64,000 bases of DNA from Paenibacillus chondroitinus NBRC 15376 (GCF_004000765.1 NZ_BILW01000030.1:1-64000); one strand, 5' to 3'. Shown: positions 43,309 to 52,239, counted from the stretch's first letter. The notes: generated by a model not told the origin, from the letters alone. Translations and numbers: made by a program.

Positions 43309-44844
43309 ATGAACAGATGGTTAAAAAGAGCGTACCTTGGTGCCGCTTCGACGATTGTCCTGCTCGCTGGCTGCAGCTCTCCGGAGGGAGCTTCCAATTC
43401 GGCGGGCGGTGCAGGCAGTGCTTCGAGCAAACAGGAACCTACGGAGATCAATATATTGACCACAACCTACAATTCGGCACCTGGTAACGATCTGGACAGC
43501 TTGAAGCAAATTAACGAGAAATTTAATGTGAAAATGAATGTGACCTACGTTCCGGCTAATAATTACCAGGACAAATTGAACGTCATGCTGGCCTCTGGCG
43601 ACTTACCCGATGTGAGCCTGGTTTGGGACATTAATACGCAGGCATTTGCCAATGCTACAAACCAGGGAGCCTTCTGGGACTTAACGCCGTATATCAAGGA
43701 TTATCCGAATTTGGCGGCTTATCCTGAGCAAATTTACAAAAATGTCTCCTTTAAAGGGAAAACCATGGGCATTCCGCGTGTTCGTCCGATTGACGGGCAC
43801 CAGTCGCTGCTCATCCGGCAGGATTGGCTGGATAAGTTGGGATTGAAAGCGCCAACGACGATGGATGAGTTTTATCGTGTTATGGAAGCCTTTACAAAAA
43901 ATGATCCTGACGGTAACGGCAAAAACGATACGTACGGATTTGTTGGTCAAGGCACACCGACTTTGTCCAATTATTTCATATCAATGTTCGGTGCGGGTTT
44001 GCAGCATTATGTAGATGAAAACGGCCAGGTACAGCCTAGCTTCTTCAATCCCAAGATCAAGGATGCGCTGGCGTTTTGGAACAAAGTAAACAAAGCGGGC
44101 ATTATGGTGCCGGATCTTCCTTTGCTGCAAACGAGCCAAACTCGCGACTTCATGACGCAGGGCAAAGTCGGGATGGGCTTTAGCAACGTGTATGACGGCC
44201 ACTTGTATACCGATGACTTGAAGAAGGTTAATCCGAACGCGGTTATCAAGCCTTATTTGTTCCCGGCGGCGCCGGACGGTAAGGTTTATATGGAAGCGGC
44301 ACCGGGCTCGTTCGGTATTTTCATGATTAATAAAAAAGTTAGCGAACAAAAAATGAAAAAAATTCTCGAAGTTTACAACTATACGGCAACGAGAGAAACG
44401 TACAATCTGGTTGCTTACGGCATTAAAGGCGTCGATTACAACGAGAATGAAGCAGGGGACATCACCCAGACAGACGAGGGTAAAAAGAAAGGCTATGCTT
44501 TCGATACTTCGGCGCAATGGGTCTCAAGCTATTACGATAAATACGTAAAAGCGGATTTGCCGGGAATGACGCCGGAAACGAAAGCATACAACCACAAGCT
44601 GGTAGACACCATTTCAACCGTTTCCGTTCCGAACCCGGCGCTTGGGCTTGTCACTCCGACAGCCTTGGAGAAAAGTGCGGATTGGAATAAAAAAATCAAC
44701 GATATGATTACAAATGTCATCATAGGCAAAAACAGCTTTGAAGATTTTGATAAATTTGTCCAAAGCTTTAAAGACGACCCGTCATATCAGAAGCATTTAA
44801 AGGAACTTAATGACTTGTACAAGGAAAAAACAGCAAAAAAATAA
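43309..44844 (+). CDS. LplA-type extracellular substrate-binding lipoprotein
   Basis: 511 aa. Signal peptide with lipobox LLAGC (about residues 18-22) and a Ser/Gly/Ala-rich linker. The body carries the EF-hand-like calcium loop NDPDGNGKNDTYGF (about 200-213), common in this class of large binding proteins for oligo- or polysaccharide fragments. AAGGAGG lies before the ATG. It serves the LplB/LplC permeases immediately upstream. Confidence 0.93.
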   Translation: MNRWLKRAYLGAASTIVLLAGCSSPEGASNSAGGAGSASSKQEPTEINILTTTYNSAPGNDLDSLKQINEKFNVKMNVTYVPANNYQDKLNVMLASGDLPDVSLVWDINTQAFANATNQGAFWDLTPYIKDYPNLAAYPEQIYKNVSFKGKTMGIPRVRPIDGHQSLLIRQDWLDKLGLKAPTTMDEFYRVMEAFTKNDPDGNGKNDTYGFVGQGTPTLSNYFISMFGAGLQHYVDENGQVQPSFFNPKIKDALAFWNKVNKAGIMVPDLPLLQTSQTRDFMTQGKVGMGFSNVYDGHLYTDDLKKVNPNAVIKPYLFPAAPDGKVYMEAAPGSFGIFMINKKVSEQKMKKILEVYNYTATRETYNLVAYGIKGVDYNENEAGDITQTDEGKKKGYAFDTSAQWVSSYYDKYVKADLPGMTPETKAYNHKLVDTISTVSVPNPALGLVTPTALEKSADWNKKINDMITNVIIGKNSFEDFDKFVQSFKDDPSYQKHLKELNDLYKEKTAKK

Positions 44845-44867
44845 GAAAATTCAGGAGGACTATCGAC

Positions 44868-45695
44868 ATGGGAACAAGATTACAGGGCAAGGTAGCGGTT
44901 ATTACAGGCTCATCATCAGGCATCGGAAGAGCGAGCGCCGAGGTGTTCGCGGAAGAAGGAGCGCATGTCATTGTCAATGACGATGGCGGACGAGAAGGTT
45001 TGGGGCAGCAGGTCGCTGATGGCATCAATGAGCAAGGAGGTTCGGCCGTTTATGTTCAGGCGGATGTATTCAAAAGCGAAGAATTGAAGCGGCTCATTGA
45101 TTATGCTTATGAAAAGTTCGGCAAATTGGATATTTTGATGAACAATGCCTATAGAGGGCACACCAATTCCGTACTGGACCAAGAAGAAGCGGATTGGGAC
45201 AGGGTATTCGCCTCTTCGGTTAAAGCCGTATTTCTCGGCAGTAAATATGCACTTCCCGGTATGATTAATGCGGGGGGCGGCTCCATCATTAATACCGCTT
45301 CGGTCCATGGGCTGCTCGGTGGAAGAAGACACTCCTCCTATGACGCTGCTAAAGCGGCAATCATTAATTTGACCCGCCAGATGGCTGTTGATTACGGGAA
45401 ACACGGCATTCGGTTTAATTCCATTTGTCCGGGCCGCATTGTGACGGAAGGGAAGATTGATTTCCTGGAGAAATATCCGGAGGAGGTTCGCCGGCAGCAA
45501 GCGGTTTACCTGCTAGGGCGGCCAGGAACCATGCGAGAAGCCGCTCTGGCCGCACTGTTCTTGGCATCGGACGATTCCTCCTTCGTCACGGGTCATGCAT
45601 TGGTCGTAGACGGCGGCCTGACCGCTCAGCTGGCGGATAGTGTCTCCGAGCCGCTTGAGGAAGGTCTCGGTCTCGGACTTGCCGGCTCCAAATAA
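44868..45695 (+). CDS. SDR-family oxidoreductase, probable sugar dehydrogenase
   Basis: 275 aa with TGSSSGIG (residues 13-20), NNAY in place of NNAG (about 93-96), catalytic Ser in TASVHG and YDAAK (about 155-159), and GHALVVDGGL at the end, typical of classical FabG-like enzymes. AGGAGG lies before the ATG. It sits between the binding protein and the lactonase, a position expected of a dehydrogenase that oxidises a sugar to its lactone. That role is inferred from context only. Confidence 0.87.
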   Translation: MGTRLQGKVAVITGSSSGIGRASAEVFAEEGAHVIVNDDGGREGLGQQVADGINEQGGSAVYVQADVFKSEELKRLIDYAYEKFGKLDILMNNAYRGHTNSVLDQEEADWDRVFASSVKAVFLGSKYALPGMINAGGGSIINTASVHGLLGGRRHSSYDAAKAAIINLTRQMAVDYGKHGIRFNSICPGRIVTEGKIDFLEKYPEEVRRQQAVYLLGRPGTMREAALAALFLASDDSSFVTGHALVVDGGLTAQLADSVSEPLEEGLGLGLAGSK

Positions 45696-45720
45696 ATGAG
45701 CAGATATAGGGAGAAGATCT

Positions 45721-46794
45721 ATGAATAAGCAGGCGGCGATTTATGCTTATATCGGCACGCAAACTGATGGCAGCAGCAGTGAAGGAATTTATGTTTATCG
45801 GATGAATCCGTTGACCGGTGAATTGGAGTATTCGAGCACGGCTGCGGCGGGAATCAATCCGACTTACTTGGCGATCCACCCGTTGAAACAGTATCTTTAT
45901 GCAGCCAACACAATTGAAGGCGAGGGGCTGATTAGCTCCTTCGCCATTGATTCCCTTACGGGGAGGCTGACGTTCATGAACAGTCAGCCCTCCGGGGGCT
46001 CTAAGCCTGTTCATGTGCTTGTTGACGGGAAGGGCACATTCGTGCTTGCCGGTAATTTCGGCGACGGCAGCGTGTCTGTTCTGCCGATCCAAGCGGACGG
46101 CAGTCTTGGTGCGATGACGGATTTCATCCGTCATTCCGGCTCCAGCGTCCATCCGACGCGTCAGCAGGGACCTCGTGTTCATTCGGTCACGCTCGACCCG
46201 GCCGGCCGATATGCGGTTGCCGCTGAATACGGGGCCGATCAGCTGCGAGTTTATCGGCTGGATGCGGAACGCGGGAAGCTGCTTCCTGCAGCCGTCCCGT
46301 CCATTTCCGTTGCAGCGGGTTCGGGGCCACGTCATGCCGTCTTTCATCCTAATGAACGTTGGGCTTATGTTATCAATGAGCTGGGTAATACGTTGATGAG
46401 CTACGATTATAATCCGGTCCAAGGCATCTTTCATCTTAGAGATACGCATGCCACGCTGCCGGAAGGGTTTGCCGAACCGAGTTTTTGCGCCGATGTTCAT
46501 GTTCATCCGGATGGCACCTATGTCTACGGTTCGAACCGCGGGCATAACAGCATTGTCATTTATGCGGTTGAGCCTGAGACGGGAAGGCTCCAGCTTGTTG
46601 GCCATGAGCCAACTTTGGGGAGAGCACCGCGAAGCTTTATCATTGATCCGACCGGTCAATACTTGTATGCGGCGCACCAAGATACGGACAATGTCGTTGC
46701 ATTTAGCCTGGACCGTCAGACCGGTAGGTTTCGCCCAATGGGACACAGTATCAAGGTGCCGATGCCGGTATGCATCAAGATGATTTCGATTTAG
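45721..46794 (+). CDS. Lactonase family protein (seven-bladed beta-propeller)
   Basis: 357 aa of the Pgl-like lactonase family. Repeated blade motifs include AIHPLKQYLYAANTIEG, TLDPAGRYAVAAEYGADQL, AVFHPNERWAYVINELGNTL and VHPDGTYVYGSNRGHNSIVI. The family hydrolyses 6-phosphogluconolactone and other sugar lactones. It likely opens the lactone made by the SDR 25 nt upstream. The large antisense open frame over this gene is a shadow. Confidence 0.88.
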   Translation: MNKQAAIYAYIGTQTDGSSSEGIYVYRMNPLTGELEYSSTAAAGINPTYLAIHPLKQYLYAANTIEGEGLISSFAIDSLTGRLTFMNSQPSGGSKPVHVLVDGKGTFVLAGNFGDGSVSVLPIQADGSLGAMTDFIRHSGSSVHPTRQQGPRVHSVTLDPAGRYAVAAEYGADQLRVYRLDAERGKLLPAAVPSISVAAGSGPRHAVFHPNERWAYVINELGNTLMSYDYNPVQGIFHLRDTHATLPEGFAEPSFCADVHVHPDGTYVYGSNRGHNSIVIYAVEPETGRLQLVGHEPTLGRAPRSFIIDPTGQYLYAAHQDTDNVVAFSLDRQTGRFRPMGHSIKVPMPVCIKMISI

Positions 46795-46846
46795 CTGCGT
46801 TAATAGGTATGAGCCTAGCGTTGATCAACGAATGAGAGGACCTTGC

Positions 46847-47842
46847 ATGATGGACTCAATAGTAAGAATAGCTATAATCGGATGCGGAAGCTTGATGTAT
46901 CATTTTGTATACGATTGCCTGAAGCGGATCCCATTCAGCTTAGTCGCTGCCTCTCATGAAGATGAAGGGGAGCTGACCCGATTTACGAACCGGTACCGGG
47001 TTCCGAAGTCGTATACGGATTACCGGGAAATGCTGGAACAGGAGCAATTGGATGCTGTTATTTGCTTCACGGACGACGAATATGCTCATTTCCGCATAGC
47101 TGAGGAGTGTCTGCAAGCTAAAGTTCATGTGTTTATGGAAAGGCCGGCTTGCTTTTCCATCGAACAGGCAGAACGTCTTCTGGAACTGCAGCGGCGTACA
47201 GGAAAATATGTAGTTTCTCGTTTTAATAAACGGTTTACTACAGCCTATATGATGGCGAAGGAAATCATCCAAAGGGAGGAATTTGGCAGGGTTACGATGT
47301 TTCTGTCCAAATTCCAAGGATCGGAAAGCGCATCGAATGAGCTGTTCCTGTTCAATCATGTGAGCCATCATCTCGATTTGGCTAGATTTCTGCTCGGCGA
47401 GATAAAATCGCTGCATGTGGATCAAATCAACCTTGACGCGCACAGAGTCGGATACAATATTTCATTCGTCGCGGAGTCTGGCGCTATTGGTGTCATTCAA
47501 TCAGGCTCCCTGCAAAAGATCGAATACCCGATGGAGCGGGTGGAAATCACCGGAATCGGCACTAACATTATTGTGGACAATATCAGGCATCTTGCGTATA
47601 ACCGGCCTGCTCCCAAGCGGGAAGGCTTTCAATTTGCCAAGTTAGCGGATGGCGGAGACACATTGATGTGGAATCTGAATCACGGCAACTTGAGCAATTA
47701 TTCCTATTATGGTTTTGAGCAGCAACTGTATGAATTCATCGACAGTATTCAGAAGCAGAAGGCTCCCGAACCTAATATGGAGGATACCATTCATACGGTA
47801 AAACTGTTGGTGCAAATTCAATCCTTGTCACAAACCATTTAA
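46847..47842 (+). CDS. Gfo/Idh/MocA-family oxidoreductase
   Basis: About 331 aa from ATG 46847 (GAGAGGA 6 nt upstream). The Rossmann motif is IAIIGCGS (about residues 7-14), the E-P-like MERPACFS stands for the usual EKP loop, so Lys is replaced by Arg. The C-terminal alpha/beta domain starts with HHLDLARFLLGEI. The family oxidises or epimerises sugars and cyclitols with NAD(P). It ends the locus. Confidence 0.87.
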   Translation: MMDSIVRIAIIGCGSLMYHFVYDCLKRIPFSLVAASHEDEGELTRFTNRYRVPKSYTDYREMLEQEQLDAVICFTDDEYAHFRIAEECLQAKVHVFMERPACFSIEQAERLLELQRRTGKYVVSRFNKRFTTAYMMAKEIIQREEFGRVTMFLSKFQGSESASNELFLFNHVSHHLDLARFLLGEIKSLHVDQINLDAHRVGYNISFVAESGAIGVIQSGSLQKIEYPMERVEITGIGTNIIVDNIRHLAYNRPAPKREGFQFAKLADGGDTLMWNLNHGNLSNYSYYGFEQQLYEFIDSIQKQKAPEPNMEDTIHTVKLLVQIQSLSQTI

Positions 47843-47853
47843 GTGAAACTATA

Positions 47854-47876
47854 AAAACCCGCTCCGGCGGGTTTTT
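47854..47876 (+). terminator. Terminator ending the carbohydrate locus
   Basis: AAAACCCGC-TCCG-GCGGGTTTTT, 11 nt after the last gene's stop. Confidence 0.9.
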
Positions 47877-47976
47877 CGCTTTGAGATTGAGATGTGGCTT
47901 TCTAAATATTGTGCGGGCGTAACACTTCCGCTTTGCCTACAATATGATGAGTTTAGAAAGATAAAGAGGTGATCTA

Positions 47977-48420
47977 ATGGCAGTCGTAAAAGCCAGGAAA
48001 CAGGATATTGATATGTTGGCAAGGTTGCTGCGTGCGGAAGCTGAGACTGAAGGCGAAATGGGCATGCTTCTTGTTGGAAATGTTGGTATTAACCGAATAA
48101 GAGCGAATTGCTCCGATTTTAAAGGAATACGGACCATTCCCCAAATGATCAATCAGCCACATGCGTTCGAAGCGTTGCAACATGGTTTGTATTATCAAAA
48201 CGCCAGAGAGAGAGAACGCCGTCTGGCGCAACGTTCCGTGAATGGGGAGAGAAATTGGCCGGGCAAATTCTCCTTATGGTATTTCCGCCCAGGTTCGTTC
48301 GAAAATCCAGGTCCTTGTCCGGCAACTTGGTATAATCAACCATTGGCAGGAAGATGGAAGAAGCACTGTTTTTATGAGCCAACAGCCAAAGAATGTGAAA
48401 ATGTTTATAATACGTTTTAA
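47977..48420 (+). CDS. cwlJ: Spore cortex-lytic cell wall hydrolase, CwlJ/SleB fold
   Basis: 147 aa, a single Hydrolase_2 domain. The catalytic Glu lies in RLLRAEAETEGEMG, followed by GNVGINR and the late KFSLWYFRPGSFENPGPCPATW pattern. The absence of a signal peptide and peptidoglycan-binding domain matches CwlJ (made in the mother cell) and not SleB. It hydrolyses cortex peptidoglycan at germination. GAGGTG lies before the ATG. No partner gerQ is adjacent. Confidence 0.85.
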   Translation: MAVVKARKQDIDMLARLLRAEAETEGEMGMLLVGNVGINRIRANCSDFKGIRTIPQMINQPHAFEALQHGLYYQNARERERRLAQRSVNGERNWPGKFSLWYFRPGSFENPGPCPATWYNQPLAGRWKKHCFYEPTAKECENVYNTF

Positions 48421-48594
48421 TTTTATGGTTGGGGAACGATCGTTGAAGTGGAACAGACAAGGCCATCCGGCAAGGATGGTCTTTGTGTTTGCCGTTACAA
48501 GAGAGAATTTTGTTTACATGAGGAAAGATTTAACTGTTATACGTCGAAGTATACTATATGGATGGACATGCTCTTTATGACTGGGAGGTCTGAA

Positions 48595-48948
48595 ATGAAG
48601 GTTAAACGAATCGTCGCCAATATAAATGCGCAGGATATCTCGGCAGCTAAAAGCTTTTACCAGGATGTGCTCGGCCTTGAGATCATGATGGATCATGGTT
48701 GGATTAGAACTTATGGTTTAGACGAGGAGATGAGCATTCAAATTAGCTTTGCCTCACAGGGTGGCTCAGAAACGCCTACGCCTGATCTATCGATTGAAGT
48801 CGATGATGTCGATGCTGCATTAGAAGGCATGAAGAAAGCTGGATTTCCGATTGAATACGGGCCTGTTGATGAACTTTGGGGTGTAAGACGATTCTATGTT
48901 CGTGACCCATTTGGTAAGCTTATCAACATACTTGCTCATGAAGATTGA
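48595..48948 (+). CDS. VOC-family (glyoxalase-like) protein
   Basis: 117 aa from ATG 48595 (GGGAGG 6 nt upstream). IVANINAQDISAAKSFYQDV opens module 1, and SIEVDDVDAALEGMKKAGFP with VRDPFGKLINILAH completes module 2. It is a short single VOC domain. The upstream in-frame extension has no support. The function is unknown. Confidence 0.85.
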   Translation: MKVKRIVANINAQDISAAKSFYQDVLGLEIMMDHGWIRTYGLDEEMSIQISFASQGGSETPTPDLSIEVDDVDAALEGMKKAGFPIEYGPVDELWGVRRFYVRDPFGKLINILAHED

Positions 48949-49002
48949 TTCACTAATGGCCAAATTGAAATTAGGACACTGGTAAAAAAGGTGGTTATAA
49001 GA

Positions 49003-49383
49003 TTGATTGCTGAAGCAATTATTATACAAAATGACTGCGTACTAATGGTAAAGCAATACGTTGAACGGGGAGATATTGTTTGGAATTTTCCCGGAGGTGG
49101 CATTCAAGAAGGGGAAAGCCCTGATCAAGCATGTATTAGAGAAGTGAGAGAAGAGACGGGATTTGATATTCAGCTGAAAGGTTTGTTAAAGGAAAGAAAC
49201 CAAAAGTATAGTTTCATTGGTGAGGTCGTTGGAGGAAATTTATTCCTCGATACCGACAATCAAGATAACCTGGATATCATTGAAGTTGCATGGATACCTC
49301 TAACCGAGCTTGAAAAATTTGATTTTATTACCATGCCCATGCTTGAGTTAGCTAAACAGCGAGTCCCATTTAACATTTCTTAA
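49003..49383 (+). CDS. Nudix hydrolase
   Basis: 126 aa. The Nudix box GGGIQEGESPDQACIREVRE with ETGF follows the GX5EX7REUXEEXGU pattern, so the metal site is intact. Start TTG 49003 fits AAGGTGG at 8-nt spacing; an in-frame GTG at 48991 overlaps that site. It hydrolyses a nucleoside-diphosphate-linked compound; the substrate is unknown. Confidence 0.87.
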   Translation: MIAEAIIIQNDCVLMVKQYVERGDIVWNFPGGGIQEGESPDQACIREVREETGFDIQLKGLLKERNQKYSFIGEVVGGNLFLDTDNQDNLDIIEVAWIPLTELEKFDFITMPMLELAKQRVPFNIS

Positions 49384-49481
49384 AATATTATTTGGATATG
49401 TCGATTTTTATGTATACCGCTCGTCGACTAATTAGAGGCAAGAATGAATGCTTCAATTCAATGTTAGAGGAGACGTTGATT

Positions 49482-49856
49482 ATGAAATTCCTATGTTTAG
49501 GTTACTTGGAACCCGAGAAAATGGATGCCCGCCCAAAGCATGAGATTGATGCTATTATGAACGAGTGTTCGGTTCACCTGGAAAATTTTTATACTAGCGG
49601 CCAAGTAGTTATCGATGCGGGTCTCTCATCTGAAACGAAATGCTTGCGGAGAGCGAATGGAAAAGTGAGAGTAACCGATGGTCCTTTTATCGAAACGAAG
49701 GAGATGATTGGTAGCGCTTTTCTCATTGAAGCACAAGACATGGAGGAAGCCATCCGAATTGCTTCCTTACATCCTACTGTACAGGTTGCTTCGGGTGAGC
49801 AATTTGGATGGGGGATTGAGATTCGTCCTATCGACTACTTTGAATCGAGAAAGTAG
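49482..49856 (+). CDS. YciI/DGPF-domain protein
   Basis: 124 aa from ATG 49482 (GAGGAG 9 nt upstream). MKFLCLGYLEPEKMDARPKH, then the TDGPFIETKEMIGS motif and EAIRIASLHP give the YCII-related/DGPF fold, a ferredoxin-like family of unknown or weak catalytic role. These genes are often next to sigma-70-like or glyoxalase genes; here they follow VOC and Nudix genes. The function is unknown. Confidence 0.8.
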   Translation: MKFLCLGYLEPEKMDARPKHEIDAIMNECSVHLENFYTSGQVVIDAGLSSETKCLRRANGKVRVTDGPFIETKEMIGSAFLIEAQDMEEAIRIASLHPTVQVASGEQFGWGIEIRPIDYFESRK

Positions 49857-49867
49857 AAACAAGAAAA

Positions 49868-49893
49868 GGGGCTCATCGGAGGCCCCATTTTTT
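49868..49893 (+). terminator. Rho-independent terminator
   Basis: GGGGC-TCATCGGAG-GCCCC followed by ATTTTTT, just after the YciI-like gene. Confidence 0.75.
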
Positions 49894-49933
49894 ATCAAAA
49901 GTGCATCCCCTATAGAAGTATACGTGAATATGT

Positions 49934-50365
49934 TCACATCTCTTTGTAGTACTTAACACGGTAATAAACATTATATCCGAGGATAAACATGTAGGCAAAA
50001 GCCAATATAAATACCGTTATTTTATCTATACCCATCAAGGCAAATGCTAATAATAAAGCTCCAAATAGAAAAACAATCATGTCGTAGGCTTTAGCTTTTG
50101 CCCGATTCGCGATTGCCAAATTACGCTCATCATTTTTTTCAATTTCCATCTGCTTTGCTGCGGCAGGATTATTTTTCATAAGGTGCCGGTTGATTATTTC
50201 TCCCATACCGTGACCGAAAATCCCACAGCCAAGCCCGACACAGATATAAGGCAACACTCGCAGTATACCTTGTGGTTCTTCAACCGTTTTGATAAAGATG
50301 ATACCAATTGACAGTAGTGCTACGCCTGCAAAGGAAAGAAAATAATACGAGATCGGATTTTTCAT
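49934..50365 (-). CDS. Membrane protein of the DUF2178/DUF6442 type
   Basis: 143 aa with four hydrophobic helices in two pairs, separated by a charged segment (NNPAAAKQMEIEKNDERNLA). That segment, with IEKNDERN-IxNRAKAKAY, is typical of membrane proteins encoded beside small XRE regulators. Its ATG overlaps the stop of the regulator upstream by 4 nt (ATGA), so they are translationally coupled. The role is unknown. Confidence 0.8.
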   Translation of the reverse strand: MKNPISYYFLSFAGVALLSIGIIFIKTVEEPQGILRVLPYICVGLGCGIFGHGMGEIINRHLMKNNPAAAKQMEIEKNDERNLAIANRAKAKAYDMIVFLFGALLLAFALMGIDKITVFILAFAYMFILGYNVYYRVKYYKEM

Positions 50366-50568
50366 ACACTTTCATCCTCCTCATAAATAAAGATTTCTTC
50401 AATACTCATACCGAAATAGCGAGCAATTTTGAACGCTAAAAGGATCGATGGGTTATAACGTCCATTTTCCAACGAACCGATCGTCTGCCTTGATACTTCA
50501 AGAGCCATTGCTAATTCTTCTTGCTTAATACCGCGTTGCTTGCGGATTTCTTCTAAACGGTTCTTCAG
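50362..50568 (-). CDS. Small XRE-family HTH regulator, probable CTG start
   Basis: 68 aa, nearly all one HTH_3 domain: KNRLEEIRKQRGIKQEELA, then ALEVSRQTIGSLENGRYNPS and AFKIARYFGMSIEEIF. No ATG, GTG or TTG lies in frame before the domain. CTG at 50568, with AAGGGGG 8 nt upstream, is the best start and gives the family's usual first residues (M-K-N-R-L). The gene is translationally coupled to the membrane protein downstream and has a consensus promoter with repeated operator-like sites, so it is probably self-regulating. Confidence 0.85.
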   Translation of the reverse strand: MKNRLEEIRKQRGIKQEELAMALEVSRQTIGSLENGRYNPSILLAFKIARYFGMSIEEIFIYEEDESV

Positions 50569-50584
50569 AGCGTGTACCCCCTTG

Positions 50585-50650
50585 TGGAAAGCTAACTTTC
50601 CATAATTGAAGTATATTGTGCACAGTAAATGATGTCAAGCGAACTTTCCA
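50585..50650 (-). promoter_or_regulatory. Consensus promoter with operator-like repeats for the XRE operon
   Basis: On the minus strand TTGACA (50638-50633), a 17-bp spacer and TATACT (50615-50610) form an almost perfect sigma-A promoter. TGGAAAG-CTAA-CTTTCCA (50585-50602) is a 7-bp inverted repeat downstream of the -10, and AACTTTCCA recurs at 50642-50650 upstream of the -35. Two copies around the promoter suggest autorepression by the HTH protein. Confidence 0.65.
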
Positions 50651-50707
50651 TTTTGATGTACTAGAGCAATTAAAAAGAATAAACAAATTAGTCAGGAGAA
50701 ACATGAA

Positions 50708-51790
50708 GTGAGTGACCATATCCCCGGGATTCAGTTAAGCCGATTGTTCCATGAGCATTATGTCGCCCCGCGTCTATCGGCCGCTATGCAAACTCTTTTA
50801 TACGCTTCAGCGCTTGTTGGTCCTGGTAGTGAAGTACTTGGTTTCGATACATCGATGTCATGTGATCATGATTGGGGGCCTCGTGTGCTAATTTTCATCC
50901 GCGAGTCCGATATTTCTCAAAAGGAAGCTATTCTTGCAGCGCTTCAGTATGAGGTTCCAGCATCGTTTTATAACTATCCCATCGAAATCAATCAGACAGT
51001 TGTGACGACTGTACCAAGTTACTACGGTAGTAGACTCGGCGTCAGCCCTACTAAATTGTTTGAAGGACTTGATCCGGTCGACTGGCTGACATTTTCTTCC
51101 CAAACTTTGGCGGAGCTTTCGGGCGGAGCCATTTACCGAGATGATATCGTTGAGTTAACGACTGCTCATGAAAGTTTACGATATTATCCCAAGGACGTAT
51201 GGCTTTTCTTAATGGCATCCGTATGGAACAGAATTGGACAAGAGGAGCATTTGATGCCCAGAGCAGGCTTCGTGGGAGATGAACTGGGGTCTTCACTTGT
51301 TGCATCCCGTCTAGTAAGGGACGTAATGAGTCTTTGTTTCCTAATTGAGCGTCGCTATGCCCCTTATCCGAAATGGTTCGGCACTGCCTTCCGGCAGCTT
51401 ACTTGTTCCTCCGAAATGTTACCTCATCTGCAAAAGGCACAAAATACAAGCGAGTGGAGAGTGCGTGAGCAAGCGTTTGCAAAAGCCTATCAGATCGTCG
51501 CGCAGATGCATAATGAACTACAGTTGACCGAACCGCTTGATACCACGGTGAAACTCTTTTATGATAGGCCTTTTTCGGTCATTGGCGGAGGCCGTTTTGC
51601 GGAAGCATTGGTGAGTGAAATTGAGGACCCAATGCTGCGCAAGCTTGCTGCCTTTGGGTTCGGCGGCATTGATCAGATCAGTGATAACACCGATTTTCGT
51701 GCTATCTCCGAACGTTTTCAAGCAGCAACCGGTGAGATAAACCCGCTTCGAGCTTTTTTTGACCGTTTGGGTAATGAAAGGGACCAATGA
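50708..51790 (+). CDS. DUF4037 protein with nucleotidyltransferase-like motif
   Basis: 360 aa from GTG 50708 (AGGAG 9 nt upstream). The N-terminal GPGSEVLGFDTSMSCDHDWG fits the DUF4037 G-S/D-x-D pattern of a minimal nucleotidyltransferase fold, and the helical C-terminal half (WRVREQAFAKAYQIVAQMHN) is family-typical. The substrate is unknown; the fold relates to antibiotic-modifying and tRNA enzymes. It is divergent from the XRE operon. Confidence 0.75.
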   Translation: MSDHIPGIQLSRLFHEHYVAPRLSAAMQTLLYASALVGPGSEVLGFDTSMSCDHDWGPRVLIFIRESDISQKEAILAALQYEVPASFYNYPIEINQTVVTTVPSYYGSRLGVSPTKLFEGLDPVDWLTFSSQTLAELSGGAIYRDDIVELTTAHESLRYYPKDVWLFLMASVWNRIGQEEHLMPRAGFVGDELGSSLVASRLVRDVMSLCFLIERRYAPYPKWFGTAFRQLTCSSEMLPHLQKAQNTSEWRVREQAFAKAYQIVAQMHNELQLTEPLDTTVKLFYDRPFSVIGGGRFAEALVSEIEDPMLRKLAAFGFGGIDQISDNTDFRAISERFQAATGEINPLRAFFDRLGNERDQ

Positions 51791-51816
51791 ATGTAAAGAA
51801 ACTGGAGATATAGAAA

Positions 51817-51993
51817 ATGGATGATAAAGACCGTAAACATTATAAACTTGGGATTTTTTACTACAACCCAGATAATAAGTCAATTTTTGTTCCTAAACGA
51901 TTGGGATTAGGTTGGACAATAAACTTTGCTCGTCCGATTAGTTGGATTATTATCTTTGCTATAGTTGGTTTCGTGATATTTAAAGTGAGGTAG
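51817..51993 (+). CDS. DUF5808-type small membrane protein
   Basis: 58 aa, 26 nt after the DUF4037 gene. The body GIFYYNPDNKSIFVPKRLGL with GWTINFARP is the DUF5808 pattern, and one TM helix (about 41-57) follows. The function is unknown. The ribosome site (CTGGAG 10 nt upstream) is modest. Confidence 0.7.
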   Translation: MDDKDRKHYKLGIFYYNPDNKSIFVPKRLGLGWTINFARPISWIIIFAIVGFVIFKVR

Positions 51994-52014
51994 TCCAGAG
52001 CTTTTTACACAAAA

Positions 52015-52042
52015 GGGGGAGAGCACTAATGCTCTCCCTTGT
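52015..52042 (+). terminator. Rho-independent terminator
   Basis: GGGAGAGCA-CTAA-TGCTCTCCC, with a short T-pair after it, 23 nt after the DUF5808 gene. Confidence 0.7.
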
Positions 52043-52125
52043 GGCTGGTATGAATGTGTTGTTATATATGTTGCGATAATTTACTATTGGAAATCTAAGG
52101 TCTAAACGAATAGAGGTATAAATTC

Positions 52126-52239
52126 ATGGACATGGACTATTTCATGCTAATATTTGGTTGTATATTCGCAGTTTTTGCCACGGTTGGTCTCGGATTCTTA
52201 ATATATGTTTTACGTCGAGAGAGTAAAGCAGATGATTAA
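52126..52239 (+). CDS. Small single-pass membrane protein candidate
   Basis: 37 aa: a short N-terminus, one hydrophobic helix (MLIFGCIFAVFATVGLGFLI) and a charged RRESKADD tail. GAGG lies 9 nt before the ATG. No family is recognised, but the layout is typical of real small membrane proteins. Confidence 0.45.
   Translation: MDMDYFMLIFGCIFAVFATVGLGFLIYVLRRESKADD

Noticed and set aside
45586-46746. 386-aa open frame antisense to the lactonase gene
   Set aside because: It has no ribosome site or recognisable domain and is rich in Arg; it arises from the GC-rich codons of the lactonase.
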